Source: Myxococcus stipitatus (GTDB lineage: Bacteria > Myxococcota > Myxococcia > Myxococcales > Myxococcaceae). Taken from it: a stretch of DNA of 64,000 bases. Positions 1 through 8,069 of the stretch are shown here, piece by piece; the stretch's first letter is position 1; every line of letters begins with the position of its first letter. The stretch is taken from the NCBI RefSeq assembly GCF_021412625.1, contig NZ_JAKCFI010000007.1, positions 372,001 through 436,000 of the forward strand, read 5' to 3'. The notes under the pieces were generated by a model, which was not told where the DNA came from, did not search any database, and saw only the letters and a list, made by a program, of their open reading frames with translations. The position numbers and the translations under genes were made by a program.

Positions 1-539
1 TTGAAGATGCGCACGATGCGCACCTGCACGCCCTTGCGCCCGTAGGCCGCCGTGACGGCCTCCGCGTAGCGCTTGGCCTCGTCGTACACGGACCGCGGGC
101 CGATGGGATTGACGTTGCCCCAATAGTCCTCGCGCTGCGGGTGCACGAGCGGATCCCCGTACACCTCGGACGTGGACGCCATCAGGAAGACGGCCCGGTT
201 CGCCTCCGCCAGCTTCAGCCCGTTCTCCGTGCCGAGGGAGCCCACGCGCAGCGTCTCCAGCGGGAGGTTCGCGTAGTCGATGGGCGACGCGGGCGACGCC
301 AGGTTCAACACGTAGTCGAGCGGCCCCTCCACGGGGATGCCCTCCACGATGTCCGCCTTCACGAACCGGAACCCCGGCCGCCCCTGGAGGGTGCGCAGGT
401 TCTCCTCGTTGCCCGTGATGAGGTTGTCCACCGCCGTCACCGCGGACGCGCCGTCGTCCAGCAGGCGCTCGCACAGGTGCGAGCCCACGAAGCCAGCGCC
501 CCCCAACACCACGACTCGCTTTCCCTGCATGCTCTTCAC
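1..539 (-). CDS. NAD-dependent epimerase/dehydratase, UDP-glucuronate decarboxylase-like (3' end outside window)
   Basis: An extended short-chain dehydrogenase acting on a nucleotide sugar, likely converting UDP-glucuronate to UDP-xylose or a similar reaction for surface polysaccharide. The N-terminus carries the Rossmann motif GGAGFVGS, an acidic VDN at the end of beta-2, an LASPASPIDY segment typical of the UXS/dTDP-glucose dehydratase group, STSEVYGDP, and the catalytic YDEAK (YxxxK). About 179 residues are visible; the remaining C-terminal substrate-binding half lies beyond the left edge. I chose the GTG at 539 because GAGG sits six bases upstream; an in-frame ATG at 530 is the alternative. 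The RHH gene ends 19 bp upstream, so the two are probably cotranscribed. The exact sugar substrate is inference. Confidence 0.85.
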   Translation of the reverse strand, partial: MKSMQGKRVVVLGGAGFVGSHLCERLLDDGASAVTAVDNLITGNEENLRTLQGRPGFRFVKADIVEGIPVEGPLDYVLNLASPASPIDYANLPLETLRVGSLGTENGLKLAEANRAVFLMASTSEVYGDPLVHPQREDYWGNVNPIGPRSVYDEAKRYAEAVTAAYGRKGVQVRIVRIF

Positions 540-558
540 GTCGCGCCTCGCTGTTCTT

Positions 559-738
559 TCAAATCTCGTCGAAGGTCGCCTGCCCGGGGAGCTGCGCCTT
601 GTACTTCTCCAGGACCAGGTCGATGCCCTGGCGGATGTACTCGGCCACGGGCACCTTGGTCTTCTGGTTCAGCGCCTTGAGGAGCTCGTTCTGCTCCGGG
701 GTGATGTAGATGGTGGTGCTGATCTTCTTTCGGGCCAT
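559..738 (-). CDS. Small ribbon-helix-helix DNA-binding protein
   Basis: A 59-residue protein starting MARKKISTTIYITPEQNELL. The first ten residues form the basic beta-strand that dimerises and reads DNA in MetJ/Arc/CopG-type ribbon-helix-helix proteins, and two amphipathic helices follow (residues about 13-28 and 32-47). It is likely a transcriptional repressor or autoregulator. A longer reading frame continues upstream but its composition is that of a shadow frame, and the RHH fold begins exactly at this ATG. No clear Shine-Dalgarno precedes the ATG; the bases just upstream are unusually AT-rich (ATATATTTTCACATAT), which suggests a promoter very near the start and a short leader. It is transcribed with the downstream sugar epimerase gene, 19 bp away. 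Confidence 0.85.
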   Translation of the reverse strand: MARKKISTTIYITPEQNELLKALNQKTKVPVAEYIRQGIDLVLEKYKAQLPGQATFDEI

Positions 739-775
739 GGCGATATGTGAAAATATATGGAATGACGTGGCGCGC
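739..775 (-). promoter_or_regulatory. AT-rich promoter/operator candidate for the RHH-epimerase unit
   Basis: A short AT-rich patch in very GC-rich DNA. Read on the minus strand it contains CATATATTTTCACATATCG directly before the RHH start codon. TATATT could serve as a -10 element, and the loose symmetry of ATAT...ATAT could bind the RHH protein itself. No convincing -35 was found. Confidence 0.35.
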
Positions 776-832
776 GGAAGCATCTCGTGCGCGCGCCGCG
801 AGGGAGGCCCACATCCCTCCCCGGAGCGCCCG

Positions 833-1462
833 ATGACCCGAAGCAACCACTGGACTTTCCTGGGCTTTCTGACCGCGGGGCTCCTCGCGGGTTGCGCGAC
901 CAGGTCCGGAGGGACCCCAGGGGGCACCCCGGAGCAGGGCGTCACCCCGCCGGGCGCGGAGGCCATCCACGCCCCCCCGGCGAACGACGAGCGCGTCAGC
1001 CAGCAGGACGTGAACGGCGACGGGAAGCCGGACGTCTGGACCTACATCGTCATCGAGCGCGGCGAGGATGGGCAGGAGCGCTACCGCAAGGTGCGCCAGG
1101 AGCTGGACCTCAACTGGGACGGGCGCGTGGACCTCACCCGCTCGTTCGACGCGACGGGGGCCCTGACGCGAGAGGTGATGGACCTGGACTACGACGGCAA
1201 GGTGGACGCCACCTACTTCTACGAGAAGGGCGCCAACACCCGCCGCGAGCGCGACTTCGACGGCGACGGCCGCGCGGACACCACCACCTTCTACGAGAAG
1301 GGCCAGCTCACCCGGAAGGAGCGCGACACCAACGGCGATGGCCGGGTGGACTCGTGGGAGTACTGGGAGAACGGCCAGTTGGATCGGCTCGGCGAGGACC
1401 TGGACGGCGACGGCACCGTCGACAAGTGGACCCGCAACCCCGACACGGCCCGCGAGCAGTGA
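833..1462 (+). CDS. Lipoprotein with calcium-binding-type DxDGDGxxD repeats
   Basis: A 209-residue predicted outer-membrane or periplasmic lipoprotein of unknown function. A short signal peptide ends in a lipobox (LLAGC, residues about 17-21), followed by a Gly/Pro linker. The rest is a ladder of acidic repeats such as DVNGDGKPD, DLNWDGRVD, DLDYDGKVD, DFDGDGRAD, DTNGDGRVD and DLDGDGTVD, each separated by about 21 residues containing YFYEKG or similar. These resemble EF-hand-like/thrombospondin type 3 calcium loops. GGAG lies eight bases before the ATG, which decides this start over upstream in-frame codons. The gene converges on the cupin gene with a 27 bp gap. No enzymatic domain is visible, so a structural or calcium-dependent envelope role is inference. 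Confidence 0.8.
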   Translation: MTRSNHWTFLGFLTAGLLAGCATRSGGTPGGTPEQGVTPPGAEAIHAPPANDERVSQQDVNGDGKPDVWTYIVIERGEDGQERYRKVRQELDLNWDGRVDLTRSFDATGALTREVMDLDYDGKVDATYFYEKGANTRRERDFDGDGRADTTTFYEKGQLTRKERDTNGDGRVDSWEYWENGQLDRLGEDLDGDGTVDKWTRNPDTAREQ

Positions 1463-1489
1463 GCGGGCCGGCGGCCGCGTGACGCGACG

Positions 1490-1852
1490 CTACGGCGCGC
1501 TGGTGCCGGTGCGCCCGTAGGAGTCCTCCAGGCGCACGACGTCGTCCAGCTCCGGGGTGCTGACCTCGAGGATGTCGCAGTCGGTGAGGGCCACCATGCG
1601 GTGCTTGGTCAGCGGCTTGATGTGGTAGCTCTCGCCGGGGTTCATCTCCCGCTCGATGAGCCCCTGACCCTCGTCGACGACGAAGAGCAGCTTGCCGCTC
1701 TGGACGTGGATCGTCTCGTCCTTCTTGTTGTGGTACTGCAGGCTGAGCTTGTGGCCCTGCTTCACGTGCAGCAGCTTGCCCACGTAGCGCTCGGTGTGGG
1801 CCCAGATGAGCTCGTGGCCCCAGGGCTTCTCCACCCGCCTCGTCGTCGTCAT
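1490..1852 (-). CDS. Cupin-domain protein, type II phosphomannose isomerase-like
   Basis: A 120-residue single-domain cupin. It reads MTTTRRVEKPWGHELIWAHT at the N-terminus, matching the start of the C-terminal cupin domain of bifunctional mannose-6-phosphate isomerase/GDP-mannose pyrophosphorylase proteins (RPWG..). Candidate metal ligands are in the first cupin motif (SLQYHNKKDETIHVQSG: H, then E, then H) and a later His in KPLTKHRMVAL. A stand-alone cupin of this type could isomerise a sugar phosphate or only bind a sugar; substrate is not deducible. It starts 27 bp downstream of the SPOR gene's stop and may share its transcript. Confidence 0.8.
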   Translation of the reverse strand: MTTTRRVEKPWGHELIWAHTERYVGKLLHVKQGHKLSLQYHNKKDETIHVQSGKLLFVVDEGQGLIEREMNPGESYHIKPLTKHRMVALTDCDILEVSTPELDDVVRLEDSYGRTGTSAP

Positions 1853-1879
1853 GGTGCTTCCTGTCTTCCTCGCCCCGCC

Positions 1880-2773
1880 CTAGTTCGTGCCGGCCACGAA
1901 CGCGTCGAGCTGGGTCTCACGCTTGAAGTCTGCCAGATACCGGGACGCCGCATCCTTGGAGGCGAAGGTCCCCATGCGGACCCGGTACCAGGTGCCCTTT
2001 CCGGACACTTCCGCCGTGACGATATAGGGGGCGTAGCCCCGATCACGCAACCGGGCGGCGAACCGGTCGGCCTCCGCCTTGTCCTGGAAGGCCGACAGCT
2101 GGAGCGTGAAGGCCCCGCCCTTCACGGCGGGATCCGGCAGCTGGGCGGCGCGAGCGAGGGCCTCCTTCATGCCCCCACCCTCCTTGTTCGTCGTGCGCGT
2201 CGGGACCGCGGCGACCTCCACCTTGCCGGAGACCGGGGTGGCGACCTTCTCCGGGACGGGCGCGGGCTTGTCGGCCGGCTTCTCCGCGACGGGCGCCGGT
2301 GCGGGCTTGGGCGCCTCCGCGACGACGGTGGTGGGCTGCTCCTCGGAGGGCTCCTCGGGAGGCAGCTCGCCCGTGTCCGGGTCCGGCGTCGGGGCCAGGG
2401 CGGTGGCGGGCTTCTGCGCCGGGGCGGCGGGCTTCACCGTCGCGGGCTTCTCCGTGGGGGCCGCGGGCTTCGCGGCGGCGACGGGCTTGGGCGCGGCGGG
2501 CTCCGGGGTGGCCTTGCGCGTCAGCTCGTCCGGATAGGTGAAGGGCTGCTCCTTCTGCTGCACGGCCTGGAGCGCCTGGGCGTTGGCGTCGAGCGCGGAG
2601 AGCAGGTCGGGCGCGGAGGCCGTCTGCGCGTCGCCCGCGAGCTTCTTGCCCACGACGACGCCGAGCACGAAGACGGCTCCCAGGACGACGATGCCGGCGA
2701 TCAACAGACTGACGATCTGCCGGTTGTCGAGAGAGACGTCGAACTTCTCCTTCATCCGGTGGGCGTCACGCAT
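1880..2773 (-). CDS. SPOR-domain inner-membrane protein
   Basis: A 297-residue bitopic envelope protein. A short cytoplasmic stretch is followed by one membrane span (residues about 17-40, SLLIAGIVVLGAVFVLGVVV), a long Pro/Ala/Lys-rich periplasmic linker (about 75-205) and a C-terminal SPOR domain (about 215-297, GAFTLQLSAFQDKAEADRFA and WYRVRMGTFASKDAA). SPOR domains bind glycan strands stripped of stem peptides, as at division sites, so a cell-division or envelope-maintenance role is likely. The ATG at 2773 was chosen over a second in-frame ATG at 2755; neither has a perfect ribosome site. The cupin gene follows 27 bp downstream. Confidence 0.85.
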   Translation of the reverse strand: MRDAHRMKEKFDVSLDNRQIVSLLIAGIVVLGAVFVLGVVVGKKLAGDAQTASAPDLLSALDANAQALQAVQQKEQPFTYPDELTRKATPEPAAPKPVAAAKPAAPTEKPATVKPAAPAQKPATALAPTPDPDTGELPPEEPSEEQPTTVVAEAPKPAPAPVAEKPADKPAPVPEKVATPVSGKVEVAAVPTRTTNKEGGGMKEALARAAQLPDPAVKGGAFTLQLSAFQDKAEADRFAARLRDRGYAPYIVTAEVSGKGTWYRVRMGTFASKDAASRYLADFKRETQLDAFVAGTN

Positions 2774-2900
2774 GGCTCGGCAGTCCTCGCGCGCGGACAC
2801 AGCGGGCCACACGAGTCCGTGTTGCGGCCTGTAGCGTCGGCGTGGAGGGCAACGTACGCCCCACCTCCAGGCCGGTCAAATTCACGGACCCCGCGTCGCG

Positions 2901-3296
2901 TCACCTCGTGACGGACGTGGCGGCGAGCGGCGGCGCCACGCGCGCGGGCGGAGTCAGCGGAGCGGTGGCTTCGTGCGCGGCGGGCGCGGTCGGCTCGGCC
3001 AGGGACAGGCTGGCGGGCGCGGCGTTGAGTCGCTCGCGCAGCTCCTTCCCGGCGGCGAAGGACAGGGTGCGCCGCTGGGGGACGGAGACCGTCAGCCCCG
3101 TCTTGGGGTTGCGGCCGGTCCGGGCGCGCCGCGTGCGGACGGCGAAGACCCCGAAGCCGCGCAGCTCGATGCGCCTTCCAGCGACGAGCGCTTCAGCCAT
3201 GCAGTCGAAGACGGCGTGGACGATGGCCTCCAGTTCGCGCCGGGGCACGTGGGGAGCACGCTGCGCGATGCGCTCGATGAGCTCACTCCTCGTCAT
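2901..3296 (-). CDS. HU/IHF-family DNA-bending protein with Ala/Pro-rich tail
   Basis: A 131-residue nucleoid protein. Residues 1-94 are a full HU/IHF fold: MTRSELIERIAQRAP start, helix pair, GRRIELRGFGVFAVR and the DNA-contacting arm RTGRNPKTGLTVSVPQRRTL. The GRNPKTG proline arm and RRIELRGFG segment fit IHF beta/HU. After the fold there is a roughly 35-residue tail rich in Ala, Pro and Thr that canonical HU/IHF proteins of about 90-100 residues lack. Lys- and Pro-rich tails are known on some bacterial HU proteins, but this one has few positive charges, so it is unlikely to add DNA binding directly. It bends DNA in the nucleoid; a partner subunit is not in the window. Confidence 0.85.
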   Translation of the reverse strand: MTRSELIERIAQRAPHVPRRELEAIVHAVFDCMAEALVAGRRIELRGFGVFAVRTRRARTGRNPKTGLTVSVPQRRTLSFAAGKELRERLNAAPASLSLAEPTAPAAHEATAPLTPPARVAPPLAATSVTR

Positions 3297-3371
3297 GTCG
3301 GACCTCCGCCGAGGGACGGTGGACTCTACAGAAGCCCCGCCCGCGAGGACAAACCGGCCCCGGTCCGAGCC

Positions 3372-4139
3372 TCAGCGCATGCGCAGCTCGACGGGGCCCT
3401 CGACCTCCACCTCCTTGCCGTCCGCCGTCTTCAGCACGACCTCCGCGCCATCCGGCACGAGCAGGCGCACCGTGCGGCCCAGGGGGACCTCGCGCCCCTC
3501 CAGCAGCACGGCGGTGGCCAGGTCGTCCGTCTCCGCGATGACGAAGCCGTCATCGACGGTGGCGACGAGTCCCCCCTCCCCCAGGTCACCCGCGTGGATG
3601 AAGGGCACCTTGGGGCGGTGAGGCGGCGCCGGCAGCGGCCGGTGAGGGCCCTCGTGCTTCACGTCTCCGCCGAGCTTCTGGAGTCCATTGGGCGTGAAGA
3701 ACGCGACCAGGTACTGACTGGAGGAGTAGGCGTCCTCGTGGGCGCTCTTGGGCGTCACCTGCACGTTGGTGTAGCGCGCGGCGACGATGCGCTGGGCCCG
3801 AGGGGCCTCCTGCACGGCGCCGTCCGTCCAGCGATGGGACGGCAGGTTGGCGCCATGGAGCTTCGCCTCCTTGGCCTCGCCCACCGCCAGCGTGTCACCG
3901 TCCTCGAGGAACCGCAGTCCGCCGCCGAAGTACTCGATGACGGCGGGACCGGTGGCGGTCAGCTCCATGTCTCCGGAGAGCTGGGAGCCCACGGCGACGG
4001 TCCGCTGCTCCTTGCCCACCGTGCGCAGGACGGGAGCCCCCGCGGCGAGCAACCCCGCGATGGGCTTGTCCGAGCGCTCCTTGCATCCCACCGCGAAGGC
4101 CGCGACGACGAGAACACACCGCATGAGGTGCCGCGACAT
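3372..4139 (-). CDS. Predicted lipoprotein, FecR-like beta-rich domain, function unknown
   Basis: A 255-residue protein with a signal peptide ending in VGC (residues about 17-19), so probably a lipoprotein. I do not recognise the family firmly. The middle (VGSQLSGDMELTATGPAVIEY and FLEDGDTLAVGEAK) has the look of a FecR-type periplasmic beta domain, where a sugar or stress signal module measures outputs as repeated short beta hairpins. The C-terminus repeats the pattern (GREVPLGRTVRLLVPDGAEV, ADGKEVEVEGPVELRMR). It lies 27 bp downstream of mnmA on the same strand, so it may be cotranscribed with it, though no functional link is evident. Confidence 0.7.
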   Translation of the reverse strand: MSRHLMRCVLVVAAFAVGCKERSDKPIAGLLAAGAPVLRTVGKEQRTVAVGSQLSGDMELTATGPAVIEYFGGGLRFLEDGDTLAVGEAKEAKLHGANLPSHRWTDGAVQEAPRAQRIVAARYTNVQVTPKSAHEDAYSSSQYLVAFFTPNGLQKLGGDVKHEGPHRPLPAPPHRPKVPFIHAGDLGEGGLVATVDDGFVIAETDDLATAVLLEGREVPLGRTVRLLVPDGAEVVLKTADGKEVEVEGPVELRMR

Positions 4140-4166
4140 GTCCGACTCCCTCCTGACGACTCGAGC

Positions 4167-5213
4167 TCAGACGATCCAACCGCCGCCCAGCACCCGGTCC
4201 TGATGGTAGATCACCGCCGCCTGTCCGGGCGTCACCGCGCGCGCGGGCGCCTCCAGCCGCACCGAGACGAGCCCGTGAGGGGAGATCTCCACGCGTCCCG
4301 GAGCCCCCGCGTGGCGGTGCCGGATGCGCACGTCCACGGCTTGCTCCGGGGACGGAGGACCGTCGACCCAGTGGGGCTGGAGCAGGCCGAAGCGCTCGCG
4401 GCCCGTCTCGTCGGCGCTCCCCACGACGACCCGGCGCGTCTCCGGCTCCAGGCGCTGGACGTAGCGCACCTGCCCACCGCCCAGGTTGAGGCCCTTGCGC
4501 TGCCCCACCGTGTAGCGATGGATGCCCTGATGCGTCCCCAGCACCTGCCCCTCCGTGTCCACGATTTCGCCGGGGGCCTGGGGGCCCGCGACCTTCTCCA
4601 CGAAGCCGGCGTAGTCGCCATCGGGCACGAAGCAGATCTCCATGCTCTCGGGCTTCTGGCTGGTGGGGAGGTTGTGCCGCTCGGCGATGGCGCGCACCTC
4701 GGCCTTGGTCATGCCGCCCACGGGGAACAGCACGTCGCGCAGCTCGTCCTGGCCGAGCGTGAAGAGGAAGTAGCTCTGGTCCTTGGCGGCGTCCGCCCCC
4801 CGACGCAGGACGTAGCGGCCGTCCACCTCCTCGACGCGGGCATAGTGGCCCGTCGCGAGCCGCGCGCCGAGCGCCCGGGCACGCTTGAGGAGGAAGTTGA
4901 ACTTCACGTCGCGGTTGCAGGCGACACAGGGGATGGGCGTGCGCCCCCCCAGGTAGGACTGGACGAAGGGATTGACGACGCGGTCCTGGAAGATCTCCTC
5001 CGCGTTGGCGACGTAGTACGGGATGCCGAGCGTCTGGGCCACCGCGCGCGCGTCGTCGATGTCATCGGGACTGCAGCAGCTCCCACACTTCGCCTTGCCC
5101 TCGTAGGACCAGACGCGCAGGGTGATGCCGATGACCTCGTGGCCCTGCTCCTTGAGCAGGGCGGCCGCGGCCGAGGAATCCACCCCGCCGCTCATCGCAA
5201 CGACGACTCGCAT
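4167..5213 (-). CDS. mnmA: tRNA-specific 2-thiouridylase MnmA
   Basis: A 348-residue cytoplasmic enzyme that adds sulfur to U34 of tRNA-Lys, -Glu and -Gln wobble positions using ATP. The PP-loop SGGVDSS is at residues 8-14. The two catalytic cysteines are present: the first in the CVACNRDVKF segment (near residue 97), the second in the MEICFVPDGDY segment. The GHYAR motif and the C-terminal beta-barrel (GLNLGGGQVRYVQRLEP, then an EF-Tu-like fold) are intact. A CGSCC motif near residue 43 is an additional Cys cluster seen in some MnmA proteins. Length is normal for the family. The lipoprotein gene follows 27 bp downstream. Confidence 0.95.
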   Translation of the reverse strand: MRVVVAMSGGVDSSAAAALLKEQGHEVIGITLRVWSYEGKAKCGSCCSPDDIDDARAVAQTLGIPYYVANAEEIFQDRVVNPFVQSYLGGRTPIPCVACNRDVKFNFLLKRARALGARLATGHYARVEEVDGRYVLRRGADAAKDQSYFLFTLGQDELRDVLFPVGGMTKAEVRAIAERHNLPTSQKPESMEICFVPDGDYAGFVEKVAGPQAPGEIVDTEGQVLGTHQGIHRYTVGQRKGLNLGGGQVRYVQRLEPETRRVVVGSADETGRERFGLLQPHWVDGPPSPEQAVDVRIRHRHAGAPGRVEISPHGLVSVRLEAPARAVTPGQAAVIYHQDRVLGGGWIV

Positions 5214-5476
5214 GGTGCCCCTTCCTACACGCCCCGACGCCCGGGCGCACGCGGGAGGACGCCCGAACCCGCGTGAACCGGACGGGTCCGGGGCCCCCCG
5301 GGCCTAGCGCCCCGCTCCGGCGGGCCTCCCCAGGGAACGACGCGACACTCCCGTCACCGGGCCCGGGGGCACCTCCTCCGAGGGGGGAGCCACTGCCCGG
5401 CCGCCTCTCCTCCATGCTCCCGACGACCAGGCTGTCGCCCGTGTGGGAGGTCGGTCCCTTCATCGCCACCCCGGAC

Positions 5477-6748
5477 TCAGGGCTTCGGACGCTCCGCGTG
5501 CCAGGACAGCAGGCGCTGCTTCAGGGCATCCGGGGTGTTGAGGGAGGGCTCGTCGAGCACGGACTCCATCAGGAAGCGCGTCGCCTCGCCGACGATGGGC
5601 GACGGGCCCACGCCGAGGGTCGCCATGATGTCGCCGCCGGTGAGCGCCAGGTCCTTCGCCACGAGCGGGGGCTTCGCGGCCGCGAGCGCCTCGAGGCGGG
5701 CGATGAGCCGCTCGACGCCGGGCAGTCGCTCGGGGGCGCGGACCTGGACCCGGGCGCGGGCCACGGCGAACAGCTGCGGCAGCTGGGCGGGTCCGACACG
5801 GGCCAGGAGGCGACGGAGCGCGGGGTCGCCATCGGAGACGCGGTCCTCCAGCCGGGCGTTCTCGACCAGGAGGGCCACGAGGTCCGCGACCTTGTTGGGG
5901 AACTTGAGGCGCAGGCCGATGTCCCGCGCGCGTGAACGGTCGACGAGGTCCGCCAGGAGCGCCGCGAGGCGCGGTTCGATCTCCACGGGCGCGGCCTGCA
6001 CGGCGGCCCGGGCGAGCCGCGCGTCCTCGGGGGCGGCGCGCGCGACCTCGGGGAGGAAGACGTCGAGGAGGCCCGTGTCCGCGAGCAGCACGAGCCCCCC
6101 TTCGGCGCGCGGAGACAGGAGCAGCTTGGTCAGCTCCTCGCGAACGCGCTCGAGCGCGACCTTGCGGAACACGCCCAGCGTGGCGGGGATGGCGTCGCGG
6201 GTGGCGGAGTCCAGTGAGAAGCCGAGCACCGCGGCGAAGCGCACGGCGCGCATGGGGCGCAAGCCGTCCTCGGAGAAGCGCTCCAGGGCGGAGCCGACAC
6301 AGCGGATGAGCTGGGACTGGAGGTCCGCCTGCCCACTGAATGGATCGACCAGCTCGCGGTCGAGCGGGTTGTACGCCATCGCGTTGATCGTGAAGTCGCG
6401 CCGGGAGAGGTCCTTGACGATGTCCCGCTCGAAAGCCACGGAGCTGGGGCGCCGTCCGTCGAGGTAGTCCCCCTCCGACCTGAACGTGGTCACCTCGACG
6501 TGGGTGCCGCCCTGCACCACGGTGACGGTGCCGTGCTGGATGCCCGTGGGGATGACCTTGCGGAAGGCGCGCTGGACCTCCTCCGGGAGGGCGCTGGTGG
6601 CGACATCGAAGTCCTTCGGATGAACCTGCCGCACCATGTCCCGGACGCAACCGCCCACGAGGTACACGGCGTGCCCCTGCTCCCGCAGCCGGGAGATGAC
6701 GTCGAGGACGGGCCGGGGGACATCCGCATCATGGAGGTTCGCGAGCAT
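5477..6748 (-). CDS. cca: CCA tRNA nucleotidyltransferase / poly(A) polymerase family protein
   Basis: A 423-residue class II nucleotidyltransferase that adds CCA to tRNA 3' ends or A tails to RNA. The N-terminal head has VYLVGGCVRDMV (GGxVRD), the catalytic metal pair KDFDVAT (DxD), and the neck region with RRDFTINAMAYNP and the LIRCVGSALERFSEDGLRPMRAVRFA signature of nucleotide recognition. The C-terminal part is helical without an obvious HD motif. The symbol cca is assigned by family; the poly(A)-polymerase paralogue PcnB cannot be excluded from sequence alone. The ATG at 6748 was chosen because the fold begins there; the frame stays open upstream into low-quality sequence. Confidence 0.85.
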   Translation of the reverse strand: MLANLHDADVPRPVLDVISRLREQGHAVYLVGGCVRDMVRQVHPKDFDVATSALPEEVQRAFRKVIPTGIQHGTVTVVQGGTHVEVTTFRSEGDYLDGRRPSSVAFERDIVKDLSRRDFTINAMAYNPLDRELVDPFSGQADLQSQLIRCVGSALERFSEDGLRPMRAVRFAAVLGFSLDSATRDAIPATLGVFRKVALERVREELTKLLLSPRAEGGLVLLADTGLLDVFLPEVARAAPEDARLARAAVQAAPVEIEPRLAALLADLVDRSRARDIGLRLKFPNKVADLVALLVENARLEDRVSDGDPALRRLLARVGPAQLPQLFAVARARVQVRAPERLPGVERLIARLEALAAAKPPLVAKDLALTGGDIMATLGVGPSPIVGEATRFLMESVLDEPSLNTPDALKQRLLSWHAERPKP

Positions 6749-6974
6749 GGCCCCCGAATGAAACGAGCGCGGGGCGCTTCCCACAAGAGGGAAGACGAGG
6801 GGGAGCGACCAACGAACATCCCAAAGCCCCCTGCCCCACCCGGAGCGCCTCGCCGCCGCGTCGACGCACGCCGCGTCCTCACCCGTCCGGGAAGATCCGC
6901 GCGCCCCCTCGTTCATCGAACGGGGGCGCATGGGGGCCCCCGACGAACGATGTGTCATGTCCATGGGGGAGTTC

Positions 6975-7397
6975 ATGAAGACACAGTGGCGGCAACACCT
7001 GGTGATGTCGTTGGGATTGGCGATGCTCGGGCTCACGGGCTGCTTCGAGAACTGCAAGGGAGGTACGGGCCCCATTGGCGGCCTCGACGGGGGGACCGGG
7101 AGCACCGTCTGCGGCGAGAAGATGTGTCAGCCGGGTGAAGAGTGTCTGGGCTGTGGTTCGGAGTTCTCCTGCCAGCCGAAGGGTTCGGTGTGCTGCGCCG
7201 CGGGAACGGGCGCGGGCGGCTCGGGCCCGGTCATCTGCGGCCCCGAACTGGAGTGCGTCCACTGCGGCCCACAGGCGGATGGCTGCTACGAACGCGGCTC
7301 CGTGTGCTGCAAGCAAGCCACCGGCGCCGGAGGCAGCGGTCCACTCGTCTGCAGCCCCAAGGAGAGCTGCCAGTTCAACGAGTGCGTCCAGAAGTGA
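6975..7397 (+). CDS. Cys-rich lipoprotein, function unknown
   Basis: A 140-residue predicted lipoprotein. The signal peptide ends in LTGC (residues about 17-20). The mature part is dominated by two similar Cys-rich modules containing GSVCCAAGTGAGGSGPVICG and GSVCCKQATGAGGSGPLVCS, each likely held by disulfides, so it acts outside the cytoplasm. The ATG at 6975 follows GGGGGAG closely (3 bp), whereas the alternative in-frame ATG at 6957 has no ribosome site. No known domain was recognised. A second Cys-rich lipoprotein gene follows 176 bp downstream. Confidence 0.7.
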   Translation: MKTQWRQHLVMSLGLAMLGLTGCFENCKGGTGPIGGLDGGTGSTVCGEKMCQPGEECLGCGSEFSCQPKGSVCCAAGTGAGGSGPVICGPELECVHCGPQADGCYERGSVCCKQATGAGGSGPLVCSPKESCQFNECVQK

Positions 7398-7573
7398 GGA
7401 GTGGACTGCTCGGGAATGGCCGGGGGGCGCGCTTCCCGCCCTGACGCGCCGGCACACGACGATGCGCGTCAGCAGCCCGGATTGCCACGGGCCGTCGAAT
7501 TTCCGACAATCACGCCAGCCGGGTCGTTCTCCGCACGAACATCTTCGAACGCCTTCGAGACAGGAGGTCCCTC

Positions 7574-7993
7574 GTGAAGATGCTGAAGCTGTGGATGGTG
7601 GCAAGCGCCGCCAGCCTCGTGATGGGGTGCAATGGCGTACCCGACGACATGGGCGACTTGGATCCGGCGGAGACCGCCTCGCGGGAGCTGACGGGCTGTT
7701 ACGCCACCTGCGCCCAGGGCACGGTCACCTGCCCCTCGACGACGACCTCGTGCTCAGCGACGCAGAACGTCGGCGTGACTTGCGATGGCGTCTTCACCCC
7801 GTGTCCGCCGACCACCTCGACGTGTTCTCCCCTCTTGCCGAAATGCATCGACCTGAATGGAGACAGCTGCTCGGTGCTCAACGAGCAGGTCCCCTGCTGC
7901 ATCGATGACCCGGGATATTCGTGGGAGAGCGTCTGCGACTGCATGCGGTTCGGCAGCACGCCTCCCTATCTGCGATACCTCTGCTTGCTCTGA
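7574..7993 (+). CDS. Cys-rich lipoprotein, CDC-motif family
   Basis: A 139-residue secreted lipoprotein starting with GTG, preceded by a perfect AGGAGG six bases upstream. The lipobox is VMGC. The mature part contains CYATCAQGTVTCPSTTTSC, GVTCDG and a C-terminal VPCCIDDPG...VCDCMRFG. This pattern (C-ATC-x4-V-CPSTT, VTCDG, CC, CDC) recurs in the protein at 20859-21242, so the two are paralogues. The role is unknown; spacing of cysteines suggests a small disulfide-rich extracellular domain. A strong hairpin begins two bases after its stop. Confidence 0.75.
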   Translation: MKMLKLWMVASAASLVMGCNGVPDDMGDLDPAETASRELTGCYATCAQGTVTCPSTTTSCSATQNVGVTCDGVFTPCPPTTSTCSPLLPKCIDLNGDSCSVLNEQVPCCIDDPGYSWESVCDCMRFGSTPPYLRYLCLL

Positions 7994-7994
7994 A

Positions 7995-8050
7995 CCAACC
8001 CGGGGCTCCCTGGTGACCGTCATGCCAGGGAGCCCTCCGCATCGGGTTGG
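7995..8050. terminator. Bidirectional hairpin between convergent genes
   Basis: A nested inverted repeat: outer arms CCAACCCG / CGGGTTGG and inner arms GGGCTCCCTGG / CCAGGGAGCCC, both perfect. It sits between the Cys-rich lipoprotein stop and the ubiB-like stop, so it can end transcription from both sides. There is no long U tract. Confidence 0.75.
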
Positions 8051-8069
8051 CCCACGTCCCGGCGCCCAC

